In this document: positions 25,379 through 34,215 of the stretch, piece by piece
Numbering within the stretch: the stretch's first letter is position 1
Layout of the letters: every line of letters starts with the position of its first letter
From: CAYLJJ01 sp964384025
Lineage (GTDB): Bacteria; Myxococcota_A; Bradymonadia; UBA7976; UBA1532
Assembly (NCBI GenBank): GCA_964384025.1
Contig: CAYLJJ010000035.1
Coordinates: forward strand, 1-56,004
Direction: 5' to 3'
DNA length: 56,004 nucleotides
Made by a program: the position numbers and the translations under genes
The notes under the pieces: generated by a model
Seen by the model: only the letters and a program-made list of their open reading frames with translations
What the model was told of the DNA's origin: nothing
The model's database searches: none

Positions 25379-26690
25379 TTGAAGCCCTATCGTTTTAAGA
25401 AGATCGCGCCGGATCTTTACCAACTCTTCCTGAGAGAGGGTGCTCTCCTTCTGGGTGAGGTGCGCAAGCTGGAGGGGCGCCTCTGGTCAACCAACCAAGG
25501 AGAACAGTTCAAGACACGAACTGAAGCTGCAGAGATGCTCCACCGGACTTGGTCAGCCCAGGTTGGAGCGGTTCCTGGCCCTCTGATCAAACTCATCAAC
25601 CTTGAGAAGCCCCCTGAGGAGGAGGCTTCTAAAGAGGAAGAGGTCTCTAAGGAGGAGGTCTCCAAGGAGGAAGGAGAAGCTCCTGAAGAGGAGGAAACTC
25701 CTGAAGAGGAGACAACTCCTGAAGAGGAGACAACTCCTGAAGAGGAGGCAACTCCTGAAGAGGAGGCAACTCCTGAAGAGGAGGANNNNNNNNNNNNNNN
25801 NNNNNNNNNNNNNNNNNNNNNNNNNNNNNNNNNNNNNNNNNNNNNNNNNNNNNNNNNNNNNNNNNNNNNNNNNNNNNNNNNNNNNAACTCCTGAAGAGGA
25901 GGCAACTCCTGAAGAGGAGGCAACTCCTGAAGAGGAGGCAACTCCTGAAGAGGAGGCAACTCCTGAAGAGGAGCACTTAGAGATCGAGCCTTTTGTCCCG
26001 CCCGCGCCGCTTTCAGAGCTGAGCACCCCTGTGCTCCAAGAAGAGTTTCCTCTCCCAGCCTTACAGGAGGAAAATCGCCTCGCCTTGCTCCCCAAAGATC
26101 CCAACTCTGCGTTGATCTACTGGGAACTGACTCCAGAGACCCTGATGCGCACACGGGCGATGATCAGACTCAGCCCTCAGCTCAGGCTCCGTGTTCATCG
26201 TTTTAAGATTGGAGAGAAGCGCTCAAGGGTCCTTGATCTGCCCCTTAATGAGTGGGTTGGGCGCTATAAACTGGAGCTGGATGAACCTGGGCTCCAATTG
26301 GTGGCCGCTCTCGGTTTTCAATCGGAGGAGGGTTTTATTCATATGATCCAGACCTCCACAATCTCCCTCCCCAGACGCCAACATGGAGGCGGAGCGCTGC
26401 GCTTTGCTGAGGCTCTCTCAGCGCCAAGCAAAGAGAGCGCTCTCAAAGAGGAGCAGGTGAAGCCCAGCGGCCAGAAGCTTAGTACCGAAATTGAAGGGCC
26501 TCCTCCTGTGATCTTTCGGGCAGGCTGGGATCAGCAACCTCAAGTTCAAGTTCCAGGCCAGCCCCAGCTCTCCGCCATCAACACCTCTGCGCTCCTTCAG
26601 TTCCGTATGGGTGCCCTGGGCTATAAGGGGGAGATGAGCGATCTTCAACAGCTCTCAAGCGGCCAATGGCTAGAGGAGGTGATCCCATGA
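25379..26690 (+). CDS. DUF4912 domain protein with Thr-Pro-Glu repeat linker, interrupted by an assembly gap
   Basis: The gene starts at TTG 25379 with AAGGAGG 5 nt upstream. The N-terminal ~75 residues (KPYRFKKIAPDLYQLFLREG) are followed by an acidic linker of TPEEEA repeats encoded by 18-bp units, in which 100 Ns (25786-25885) mark an assembly gap. The reading frames on the two sides differ, which is expected if the gap length is arbitrary and does not by itself mean a frameshift. After the gap comes a DUF4912 domain: NSALIYWELTPETLMRTR and LRLRVHRF. DUF4912 proteins are often encoded beside GH57 alpha-glucan enzymes, as here (ATGA overlap). The true protein is probably longer than shown. 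Confidence 0.82.
25697..25971 (+). repeat. 18-bp tandem repeats (TPEEEA) containing a 100-N gap
   Basis: Units related to ACTCCTGAAGAGGAGGCA repeat on both sides of the undetermined stretch at 25786-25885. About five copies are visible before the gap and five after. The copy number in the genome is unknown because the assembly broke here. Confidence 0.9.
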
Positions 26691-28282
26691 AGGGCTCGCT
26701 TGCGCTCTTTCTGCACCATCATCTGCCCTTTGTACGTCACCCCGAACATGAATTTTTTCTAGAGGAGCGCTGGCTCTACGAGGCGATCACCGAGACCTAT
26801 CTGCCTCTGATCGAGGTCTGGCGCCGCCTAGAGCGTGATCAGATCCCCTTTCTTCTGAGCATCAGTGTTTCTCCTCCCTTGACCAATATGCTCAAGGATG
26901 ATCTGCTCATCAGTCGCTATCGACAACACCTACTCAAGCTAGAGGAGTTGGCTGAGAGCGAGGTTGAGCGAACTCGCAAAGATCCTCAGTTTGCCAAGAT
27001 CGCGCGTTTCTACCAAGAGCGGTTCCGACGCCTGAGCGCCCTCTTTGAAGCTCTCGATGGAGATATCATTGCTGAGTATGCCCGCCTTCAAGAGGCGGGC
27101 TACCTAGAGATCCTCACCTGCACCGCCACCCACGGCTTTCTGCCCTTGATGAATCGAGATAGGGGCGCCCTCTGGGCACAGATCAAGGTGGCCGTGGATG
27201 ACTATGAGGAGCATTTTGGTCGCCGTCCTCCAGGGATCTGGCTGGCTGAGTGTGGCTATGATCCTGGGCTGGACGAGCTGCTGGCTGAGGCGGGGCTGCG
27301 CTATTTCTTTGTGGATACTCACAGCATCCACAACGCCTCCTCCAAGCCCATCTATGGAGTTTTTGCGCCCCTGATCTGCCCTCGCTCCCGGGTAGCTGCT
27401 TTTGGTCGAGATCCTGAGAGCAGTAAGCAGGTTTGGTCTGCCCAAGAGGGTTATCCGGGTGACTTCCACTACCGGGAGTATTATCGAGACATCGGTTACG
27501 ATCTGGATATGGAGTATATCTTCCCCTATATCCACCCCGATGGGATCAGAGTCAACACTGGACTCAAGTATCACCGCATCACCGGAAAGACCGATTTTAA
27601 AGAGGTCTATGATCCTGAGAAGGCTCTGGAGCGAGCCGATGAGCATGCGGCCAACTTTATGTTCAATCGTCAAGCTCAGGTTCGCTATCTCGATCAGCAT
27701 ATGGACCGCCCTCCCCTGATCCTCAGCCCCTATGATGCTGAGCTCTTTGGGCATTGGTGGTTTGAAGGTCCTGATTTTCTAGAGGCTCTCTTTAGACATC
27801 TACACGCCGATCAGGATGAGCTTGAGCTGAGCACCCCCTCTAGATACCTCCAGGATTATCCCCTCAACCAAGAAGCTTGGCCGGGGATGTCGAGTTGGGG
27901 GGATGGAGGCTATGGTCGCTTCTGGTGTGATGAGCAGAATGAGTGGCTCTATTCCTATCTACACCAAGCTGCCACGCGCATGGGGCGGCTGGCGCAGCAG
28001 CTCCCCGATGCAAAGGGGCTGTTGGAGCAGGCCCTCAATCAGGCCGCGCGAGAGTGTCTCCTTGCGCAATCGAGCGACTGGGCTTTTATCATGCAGACCG
28101 GGACGATGGTGGAGTATGCCATCAAGCGCAGCCGTGAGCATCTCAGCGCCTTCCATCAGCTCTATGGGATGATCGAGGCTCATCTCAAAGAGGAGGTCGC
28201 TCTGGACGAGGCTTATATCCAGAGCCGTGCCGCGCAGTGGTGCATCTTCCCCAAGTTGGACTATCGGGTCTTTGATCGTTGA
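26687..28282 (+). CDS. GH57 family 1,4-alpha-glucan branching-type enzyme
   Basis: The start is ATG 26687, preceded by AGGAGGTGATC and overlapping the DUF4912 stop; 531 residues. The N-terminus LFLHHHLPFVRHPEH is the GH57 barrel start. The nucleophile Glu is in IWLAECGYDP (E188) and the acid/base Asp in SPYDAELFGHWWFEG (D350). The C-terminal region is the helical DUF1957 part of GH57 branching enzymes such as TK1436. It likely forms alpha-1,6 branches in glycogen-like glucan. It lies with phosphofructokinase and DUF4912 upstream and RimO downstream (shared TGATG at the junction). Confidence 0.9.
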   Translation: MKGSLALFLHHHLPFVRHPEHEFFLEERWLYEAITETYLPLIEVWRRLERDQIPFLLSISVSPPLTNMLKDDLLISRYRQHLLKLEELAESEVERTRKDPQFAKIARFYQERFRRLSALFEALDGDIIAEYARLQEAGYLEILTCTATHGFLPLMNRDRGALWAQIKVAVDDYEEHFGRRPPGIWLAECGYDPGLDELLAEAGLRYFFVDTHSIHNASSKPIYGVFAPLICPRSRVAAFGRDPESSKQVWSAQEGYPGDFHYREYYRDIGYDLDMEYIFPYIHPDGIRVNTGLKYHRITGKTDFKEVYDPEKALERADEHAANFMFNRQAQVRYLDQHMDRPPLILSPYDAELFGHWWFEGPDFLEALFRHLHADQDELELSTPSRYLQDYPLNQEAWPGMSSWGDGGYGRFWCDEQNEWLYSYLHQAATRMGRLAQQLPDAKGLLEQALNQAARECLLAQSSDWAFIMQTGTMVEYAIKRSREHLSAFHQLYGMIEAHLKEEVALDEAYIQSRAAQWCIFPKLDYRVFDR

Positions 28283-29622
28283 TGCCTTCTAAAAGCAAGA
28301 GACAGAAGATTCACTTTATCTCCCTGGGATGCCCCAAGAACCGCATCGACACCGAGACGATGTTGGCGAGCCTGCCTGGTCAGTATGAGATCACCGGACA
28401 GGGGGAGGAGGCGGAGGTGATTTTAGTCAACACCTGCGCCTTTATCGAAGATGCCAAGCAGGAGAGCATCGACGCCATCTTGGAGGCCGCTGATTTCAAG
28501 GAGACAGGCCGCCTAAAGAAGCTGATGGTCACCGGCTGCCTCTCCCAACGCTACACCCAGGAGCTGCCTGGAGCGCTCCCCGAGGTGGATCACTTCCTGG
28601 GCACCAATGATCTTCAGCTTGTCTCTGAGATCCTGGATGGGCGTACAGGTGAGCGAGTCCTGGTGGGTGATCCTGATCGTCAAGCCTTTGATTGGGATCT
28701 GCCCCGCAGCAACACCCTGGGCGCCAGCGCCTATCTTAAAATCGCTGAGGGCTGCTCCAACAGCTGTGCTTTCTGCATTATCCCTCAGCTCAGAGGCCCT
28801 CAGCGCAGCCGCTCGATCCCCTCGATCGTCGCCGAGGCCCAGCGTCTGGCAGCTTCAGGGGTCTTAGAGCTTAATTTGGTAGCCCAGGACCTGACCGCCT
28901 ATGGCTTTGATCTACAGCCTAGGAGCAGCCTCACGCAGCTCCTAGAAGCTCTGGTTCAGGTAAAGGGGATCGCCTGGATTCGCCTGCTCTATGCCTACCC
29001 TCGAAGTTTCCCTAAGGGCTTGATCGAGCTGATGGCTCGGGAGCCTAAGATCCTCCCCTATCTGGATCTACCTCTCCAGCATATCTCCGATCCGGTGCTA
29101 CGCTTGATGAAGCGCGGTACTCGAGGGGAGATTATCCGAGCGAGGCTGGCAGAACTACGAGAGAAGATCCCTGGGATCACCCTGAGAACCACTCTACTTG
29201 TAGGGCATCCAGGAGAGACCGAGGCGGACTTTGAAGCTCTCTTGAGCTTCGTCAAAGAGGCTCGTTTTGAGCGCCTGGGAGCCTTCGCCTATAGCCCTGA
29301 AGAGGGGACCCCCAGCTATGAGATGGAGCAGATCCCCAAAGCCCTCAAAGAGGAGCGCTTGGATCGCCTGATGTATCTTCAGCGCTCCATCTCTCGGGAG
29401 TTTCAGGAGGAGATGATCGATCGAGAGTTGGAGGTGTTGATTGAGGGCCCCTCCCCTGAGTCTGAATTGGTGATGTTGGGGCGCAGCCCTCAACAAGCCC
29501 CAGAGATAGATGGGATCTGTTACCTGGGGCTCTCAGATGAGGTCCAAGCGGGGCGCATCATCCGCGCTCGGGTAACCCAAGTGACCGACTATGATCTGGC
29601 AGTGGAACCCCTAAGCGACTGA
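28282..29622 (+). CDS. rimO: Ribosomal protein S12 methylthiotransferase RimO
   Basis: The start is ATG 28282, overlapping the previous TGA by one base. The 446-residue protein has the UPF0004 domain (ISLGCPKNRIDTETML, NTCAFIEDAKQES, TGCLSQRY), the radical SAM core (IAEGCSNSCAFCIIPQLRG) and a C-terminal TRAM domain (about residues 380-446). The GCPKN and CAFCIIP forms distinguish RimO from MiaB. It adds a methylthio group to an Asp of ribosomal protein S12, using two 4Fe-4S clusters. It follows the GH57 gene without a gap and is probably expressed with it; a functional link is not implied. Confidence 0.95.
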   Translation: MPSKSKRQKIHFISLGCPKNRIDTETMLASLPGQYEITGQGEEAEVILVNTCAFIEDAKQESIDAILEAADFKETGRLKKLMVTGCLSQRYTQELPGALPEVDHFLGTNDLQLVSEILDGRTGERVLVGDPDRQAFDWDLPRSNTLGASAYLKIAEGCSNSCAFCIIPQLRGPQRSRSIPSIVAEAQRLAASGVLELNLVAQDLTAYGFDLQPRSSLTQLLEALVQVKGIAWIRLLYAYPRSFPKGLIELMAREPKILPYLDLPLQHISDPVLRLMKRGTRGEIIRARLAELREKIPGITLRTTLLVGHPGETEADFEALLSFVKEARFERLGAFAYSPEEGTPSYEMEQIPKALKEERLDRLMYLQRSISREFQEEMIDRELEVLIEGPSPESELVMLGRSPQQAPEIDGICYLGLSDEVQAGRIIRARVTQVTDYDLAVEPLSD

Positions 29623-29629
29623 ATTGAGC

Positions 29630-29806
29630 TTAGCGGGTAGGCTGCTCGTGGTTGCATTTTTCGCAGTACCAGAAGAAGCCACTGGGACGGCTCTGGCGAA
29701 CAAACTTGACGACGACCATCTTTGGGTTGCTACACGCAGGACAGATCTTGGACTTTCCTGCGTCACGATCGGCACGGATGGCCAGCTTGGCGGGTCGGGT
29801 ACCCAT
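29630..29806 (-). CDS. Small zinc-ribbon protein (58 residues)
   Basis: A 58-residue frame on the minus strand starts at ATG 29806 and ends at TAA 29630-29632. It has two CxxC pairs: ICPACSNP near residue 22 and YCEKCNHE near residue 48, with basic residues between, giving a compact treble-clef or zinc-ribbon fold. The N-terminus is MGTRPAKLAIRADRD. It lies between rimO (convergent, 7 nt apart) and the EGF/CHAP lipoprotein gene (divergent). Weak ribosome site (GAGGAG about 12 nt upstream). Small ribbons like this often bind RNA or DNA, but no specific role is visible. Confidence 0.7.
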   Translation of the reverse strand: MGTRPAKLAIRADRDAGKSKICPACSNPKMVVVKFVRQSRPSGFFWYCEKCNHEQPTR

Positions 29807-29938
29807 AAGTAAAAACTCACTCCTCTGGAAAATGGCGGGACACGCTAGCGAGGCGCTCTTAAGCTGTCAAGGGCTCCCTCAGCTTGCCGAAGCCAAACTC
29901 AAGGCCTATCCTTCCAATCCCCCCTGAGAGGAGCGGCG

Positions 29939-31138
29939 ATGAAGATCAAAATCCCCCTGCTTATGCTCCTGGGCCTCTCCTGTGGGGAGGCTCAGGATCC
30001 CTGCGCCGATATCAACTGTTCTAACCTGGGTGTTTGTCGAGTCGAAGAGGGGGTTGCCTACTGCGATTGTGAGCCTGGATTTAAGGCTTGGGGGGATTAC
30101 TGTGTCCCTGAAGGGCCAGAGGAGCAACCCGGTGGTTGTGGACCGGGGATGCGACAGGAGGAGGGGCGCTGCCTCCCTGAAGATTCTCCCAGACCCTGTG
30201 AAGATAACTGTGGCCTTGATGACCCTGATGATCTCAGCTGTGATCTTGATTGTGGCTCTGGGGAGTGCTTTTTAGAGAGAGGGGAACCACGTTGTCGCTG
30301 TCTTGAGGGCGGCTTAGCCTCTGAGAACTGCCGCCCTGATCCCTGCGCTGGACATAACTGCGCTCCTGGAGAGTGTCGTGTAGAGAGGGGTCGTGCCTCT
30401 TGCGACTGTCCCCAAGGTTTTGAAGAGGAGGGGTTGAGTTGCCAAGACCCCTGCGTGGCCTGTACTGCCGAGGAAATTTGCCAAAAACAGAACGGCCTCT
30501 GGAGTTGCCAAGATCCTTGCGATGATCTCATCTGCGCTGAGAGCGCCTACTGCGAGGCGGGTCGCTGTCACTGCTTTGAGGGCATGGAGGGTAACCCCAA
30601 TCTCGCTTGTCGTCCTATCCCCATCGATCCTGCAACGCTGCCCTTCGATGAGCAGATCCGACATCAGCTCGTTGAGATCGCCGAAGGAGAGTTGGGGCGC
30701 TGTGAACGACCCCGTGTAGAGTTGCCGGACTATATGTTGGAGCGCCCAGGAGACTGGTGTTATGACTTCGTGGCTTGGGTCTATTTTCAGGTAGGGCTCG
30801 CTGAGCTGCCCAGCCCTTGGGGTCAGCTGCCTATCCATTGTGTTCAGCCCCTGGAGCCCTCAGACTACGGTCCCGTCGCGTTGAGTGAGTGTGAGGTGGA
30901 GCCAGACTGGGAGCCCAAACCAGGAGATGCCATTAAATATACAATTCAGCACTTTGGAATCGTCAAAGAGGTTCTGGGTTCGGGGCAGTATGCAGTGTTG
31001 GATGGAAACTGGAACCGTTGCGTTCAATCTCGCTATGTGAGTAGAGAGGAGATCAGCTACTTCATGGATCTTGAACCCTTCCTCTTGGAGGAGATGGCGA
31101 GGCGTTCAGAGGAGCCTGAACCCAGCTGGGGAGAGTAA
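29939..31138 (+). CDS. Lipoprotein with EGF-like repeats and a C-terminal CHAP-like amidase domain
   Basis: The 399-residue protein begins with a lipoprotein signal (MLLGLSCGEAQ). Residues about 22-235 form several Cys-rich EGF-like modules (INCSNLGVCRVEEG, CDCEPGF, CRCLEGG). The C-terminal ~150 residues have the CHAP/NlpC-P60 layout: catalytic Cys in GDWCYDFVAWVY (C274), His in YTIQHFGIVKEV (H338) and a polar third residue in VLDGNWN. Such domains cleave peptidoglycan amide bonds; here the domain would be tethered outside the cell by EGF-like spacers. RBS GGAG about 10 nt upstream. It converges on the cheY-like gene 3 nt away. Confidence 0.82.
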   Translation: MKIKIPLLMLLGLSCGEAQDPCADINCSNLGVCRVEEGVAYCDCEPGFKAWGDYCVPEGPEEQPGGCGPGMRQEEGRCLPEDSPRPCEDNCGLDDPDDLSCDLDCGSGECFLERGEPRCRCLEGGLASENCRPDPCAGHNCAPGECRVERGRASCDCPQGFEEEGLSCQDPCVACTAEEICQKQNGLWSCQDPCDDLICAESAYCEAGRCHCFEGMEGNPNLACRPIPIDPATLPFDEQIRHQLVEIAEGELGRCERPRVELPDYMLERPGDWCYDFVAWVYFQVGLAELPSPWGQLPIHCVQPLEPSDYGPVALSECEVEPDWEPKPGDAIKYTIQHFGIVKEVLGSGQYAVLDGNWNRCVQSRYVSREEISYFMDLEPFLLEEMARRSEEPEPSWGE

Positions 31139-31141
31139 GCT

Positions 31142-31522
31142 CTATTTCTCAGCGATGGCCTGGATCTTCTGAGCCAACACCTGCTTAGTGAAGGGCTTGA
31201 CCACATAATTACTTACCCCAGCCTGAATTGCTTGCAAGATATTCTGGCGTTTGGCTTCAGCGGTCACCATCAAAAAGGGGATATCTTTGAAACCCTCGGT
31301 CGCCCTCACCCACTTCAGAAGCTCCAAACCCGACATCCCAGGCATATTCCAATCACAGATGATCAGGTCGATCTGATCCTCTTGGATAATTTTCTGAGCT
31401 TGCTCTCCTCCTTCAGCTTCAACGATCCTTTGATAGCCCACCTGCTTGAGAGTAGCTTTGACGATGCGTCGCATCGTGGAGAAGTCATCGATTACGATGA
31501 TCTTTGAGTCTGCTGTCAGCAT
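31142..31522 (-). CDS. CheY-like response regulator
   Basis: The 126-residue single-domain receiver has the acidic pair in IIVIDDFSTMRRIV, phospho-acceptor Asp in LIICDWNMPGMSGLELL, the Thr in FLMVTAEAKRQN and Lys in YVVKPFTKQVL. Length and motifs match CheY. No output domain is present. It lies 17 nt downstream of a CheX gene on the same strand, so both are likely one unit in which CheX dephosphorylates this protein. Confidence 0.95.
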   Translation of the reverse strand: MLTADSKIIVIDDFSTMRRIVKATLKQVGYQRIVEAEGGEQAQKIIQEDQIDLIICDWNMPGMSGLELLKWVRATEGFKDIPFLMVTAEAKRQNILQAIQAGVSNYVVKPFTKQVLAQKIQAIAEK

Positions 31523-31539
31523 GCGCTCCTCACTCCTAT

Positions 31540-32055
31540 TCAGTTGCCTCCACGCCAGAGCGTGGCTTCTGCGATGAAACCCCCTTGGTCTGTCTCAAAG
31601 GGGATGACAATGATCGGTGCCTTGGTGACCTGGGTGATGGTATGCGCCTTCTTAGCGATGACGGTGGGGATCGCCATATCGAAGTGGTAACCCATATCGG
31701 AGAGTTTGGCGCGGGCAGCCCCAGAGATCATATTGGTGATCTCTCCCACCGCATCTCGAATCTCATCGTTCAGTTCGGTGAACTCCTCCATCAGCATCTC
31801 TGAAACGACATGGAGGATACAGGACTCACTGAAGCTGATAGCGAAAGTACCTTGGAGCCCGTTTTCTCCAGCCATTCCGATGATCCCGGTAACGTCTCCT
31901 ACCGAGACCCGCTTCTTTTTGATGAAGGGTCGCCCCGGTCGGGGCGAGACTTGGGCCATTGTCTCCAATACAGTGACCGTTGCGTTCAGCAGCTCATTGA
32001 TGAACTCTGCCCTCATAGGGGAAGAGGAGCGGGCTGCTCTGGACACCTGACTCAT
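31540..32055 (-). CDS. cheX: CheX-type chemotaxis phosphatase
   Basis: I place the start at ATG 32055 (AAGGA just upstream); a longer frame reaches 32142 without a ribosome site. The 171-residue protein has the CheX/CheC signature DEIRDAVGEITNMISGAAR, in which the Glu and Asn are the residues that remove phosphate from CheY-P, and a C-terminal VPFET-type strand (IVIPFETDQGGF). It is co-oriented with the CheY-like gene and divergent from the pseudo-receiver gene at 32176. Function is dephosphorylation of a receiver, in chemotaxis or a similar pathway. Confidence 0.9.
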   Translation of the reverse strand: MSQVSRAARSSSPMRAEFINELLNATVTVLETMAQVSPRPGRPFIKKKRVSVGDVTGIIGMAGENGLQGTFAISFSESCILHVVSEMLMEEFTELNDEIRDAVGEITNMISGAARAKLSDMGYHFDMAIPTVIAKKAHTITQVTKAPIIVIPFETDQGGFIAEATLWRGGN

Positions 32056-32175
32056 CTCATCTTCCTTTGTTGAACTCTCTGGCCGGTTTGTAGATGAGTC
32101 CTCATTCGGCAAGCATCGAAAAAAGTTTAAGCCTCTCGTCAAAGTAGGAGAAACAGATTCCGATATAGAGATGAA

Positions 32176-33915
32176 ATGAACATACTAGACTCCAAACCCC
32201 TGATCGTAGTTTTACAGCCAGAAGAGGCGGTCCTCGAACACTGGACCGAACGTCTTGAGCTTGGAGATCACCTTAAAGTCTTCCCTGCTCGTCGCCCAAA
32301 CGATGTATTTCAGATCCTCTCTGATAAAGAGGCTCGGGTAGCGGCCTTCCTTCTCCCCTGGCCTGATCCAGAGTTTGATCCTTCAGAGTTCTTCCAATCG
32401 TTACGCAGCGCCAAGCTTCCCCAAGCTCCCTGCGTCATGGCCCTTGCTCGAAGTTGGGAGGGTGAGGTCGCCGCCCGCGCTGCTCGCATTGGCGTTCACT
32501 CCTTCCTTAACACCCCCTTGAGCATTCAGGAGGTACTTACAGAGTTGATCGCCATCCGTAAGGTAGGCAGCACTCCCTCTGCAGCGCGACTCTTTGGAGA
32601 GAACAAAGGCTCAAACCCTGGCTGGCGCAAACGAATGATGTGGCTGGCCTCCAATGTCAAACGAGAGGGGGTCTCAGCCTGGGAGCGTCGTGTCCGTAAG
32701 ATGCTGGAGGCTTTGGATCAAGCGGACGGTGGGGAGCTCTGTGAGACCACCGCAGAGATGCTCCTGCTCTTCGCTCAACGCGATCATCGTCAGTTAGATA
32801 TGATGCTCAGCGATCTGGACTATGAGCTGAGCTTTGACGATCTCAAGAAGCTCTATGGGGTCGCGGAGCACTTCGCTGGTCAGGGGACCGCCATCGCGGG
32901 GAACGAAGCTCGCCTGATACGCCTCTTGGAAGGAGTGGTGGCTTTTATCCAGAGGCGCAGTCAGGCGCGACGTTTCAGCGAAGAGTTTACGCGTCTCAGG
33001 GAGGTGGCCACGATTTTCCTGGGAGAGACACGTGTCCTGCCCTCAGGGCAGGAGCCACCAGAGCAGAAGAACTTTCGTCTCCTCTTGGCAAATGATCTGG
33101 AGGTCTCTTCAGATTTTCTGCTCAAGATAGAACCAGAGAGGTTGCGGCGTTTGGCTGCTCAGATCGTTCGTGCGACCAAGGAAGAACGCGCCTTGGATCT
33201 CGCGAGGATGACGATCCTTGCCTTCATTCTCAAGCATCGAAACGAGCGCCAAGCTCGGAGAGAGAGCGGTGATGAGAAAAACGCCCCCGCAGGTATCGAG
33301 CACCTCAAGGCTCTCTCTGAGGTCCTGGGAGGAAAGAGCCAGTCAGAGATCGAAGTCACCGCGCGCCTTAAGGAGCTGGGAGAGGAGATCTCTCGTAACC
33401 CTACCGGTTTAGACGAGACTCCAGAATTGCAAGCTTTTCAAAGCATGTTCAACGATTTCCAGCAACAGTTTGAGGATGGAGACGGGGGGGAGTTGGGGCT
33501 GGACTCTAGAGCCATCAGCCGAGGCCTCACCGCGCTCAAGATCAGTGAAGTTCAGGAGGATTTGGAGGAGGAGCAACAACAGGTCTCCTCCTCTTTACTG
33601 GGGCGTCTCTCTTCCGAGCTGGATCTGCCTAAGAATCTCTTGGACTCCTACGACACACATGACCTCCTTGATCGCTTGCCCACGGTGGGGCTGGACGTTG
33701 AACTCTCAGCAGGAGCCCTAGCCCGTGTTCGCCTCAGTGCTCTCTTGGTTATAGAGGCTCAGAGCCCAGAAGATGAGGCTGAACTCTTAAGCGCCTTTGC
33801 TCGGAGCCATCAGGAGGAGCAATCGATGTTGGCAGCCTTTATTCAAACGCTCTCTCGCAGCGAACACTCCGAGAAAGCTTCACGTTTTAAGAGCCTCTTA
33901 AGTCAGCTTGGTTAG
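32176..33915 (+). CDS. Protein with degenerate receiver-like N-terminus, unknown function
   Basis: The 579-residue protein begins with about 130 residues that follow the receiver fold (LIVVLQPEEAVLEHWTERL, VMALARSWEGEVAARAARI, SFLNTPLSIQEVL). The phospho-acceptor Asp is not conserved (AAFLLPWPDPEF) and the switch Lys is replaced (NTPLS), so it is a pseudo-receiver. Residues 140-579 are mostly helical and charged with no family I recognise; the region around 300-400 has a Gln/Glu-rich helical hairpin. It is divergent from CheX/CheY, so a role in the same signalling unit is plausible but not shown. No membrane segment. Confidence 0.7.
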   Translation: MNILDSKPLIVVLQPEEAVLEHWTERLELGDHLKVFPARRPNDVFQILSDKEARVAAFLLPWPDPEFDPSEFFQSLRSAKLPQAPCVMALARSWEGEVAARAARIGVHSFLNTPLSIQEVLTELIAIRKVGSTPSAARLFGENKGSNPGWRKRMMWLASNVKREGVSAWERRVRKMLEALDQADGGELCETTAEMLLLFAQRDHRQLDMMLSDLDYELSFDDLKKLYGVAEHFAGQGTAIAGNEARLIRLLEGVVAFIQRRSQARRFSEEFTRLREVATIFLGETRVLPSGQEPPEQKNFRLLLANDLEVSSDFLLKIEPERLRRLAAQIVRATKEERALDLARMTILAFILKHRNERQARRESGDEKNAPAGIEHLKALSEVLGGKSQSEIEVTARLKELGEEISRNPTGLDETPELQAFQSMFNDFQQQFEDGDGGELGLDSRAISRGLTALKISEVQEDLEEEQQQVSSSLLGRLSSELDLPKNLLDSYDTHDLLDRLPTVGLDVELSAGALARVRLSALLVIEAQSPEDEAELLSAFARSHQEEQSMLAAFIQTLSRSEHSEKASRFKSLLSQLG

Positions 33916-34085
33916 AGTCTAAGCGCTCATATTTCTGAAGCAGACCAGCGGTCGGCTCCCCCAACAAGACAGAGGCATAACGATCATTCTTGAAAGTTCT
34001 GAGCCTCCAGGGTTCTAAACTATTCAGGGCGAAGAGGAGCAACAACAGGGTGCGGGCGCGAAGTTGTATTGCCTCCAGATCAGCC
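33887..34085 (-). pseudogene. Possible gene remnant overlapping the end of the pseudo-receiver gene
   Basis: On the minus strand a frame is open between a TAG at 34086-34088 and a TAA at 33887-33889. It encodes a protein-like hydrophobic/basic sequence (for example LEPWRLRTFKNDRYAS and VLLGEPTAGLLQKYERLD). There is no ATG, and no ribosome site. It may be the C-terminal remnant of a lost gene, or chance. The rest of the stretch up to 34215 shows nothing I can name. Confidence 0.25.
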
Positions 34086-34215
34086 TACAAAAGCACATCT
34101 TTGCTCCATCTTCCGATCTGCGTCTTGGATAGATATGAGGATTTGAACCAGCTCCATTGATTTCTGGGCTGAGCCTCTCTAGAACTCTTCGGTCCTCTTC
34201 AAACCTGGAGACTTT

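Noticed and set aside
25697..25971. CRISPR-like array
   Set aside because: The 18-bp units are contiguous without spacers and encode TPEEEA in frame.
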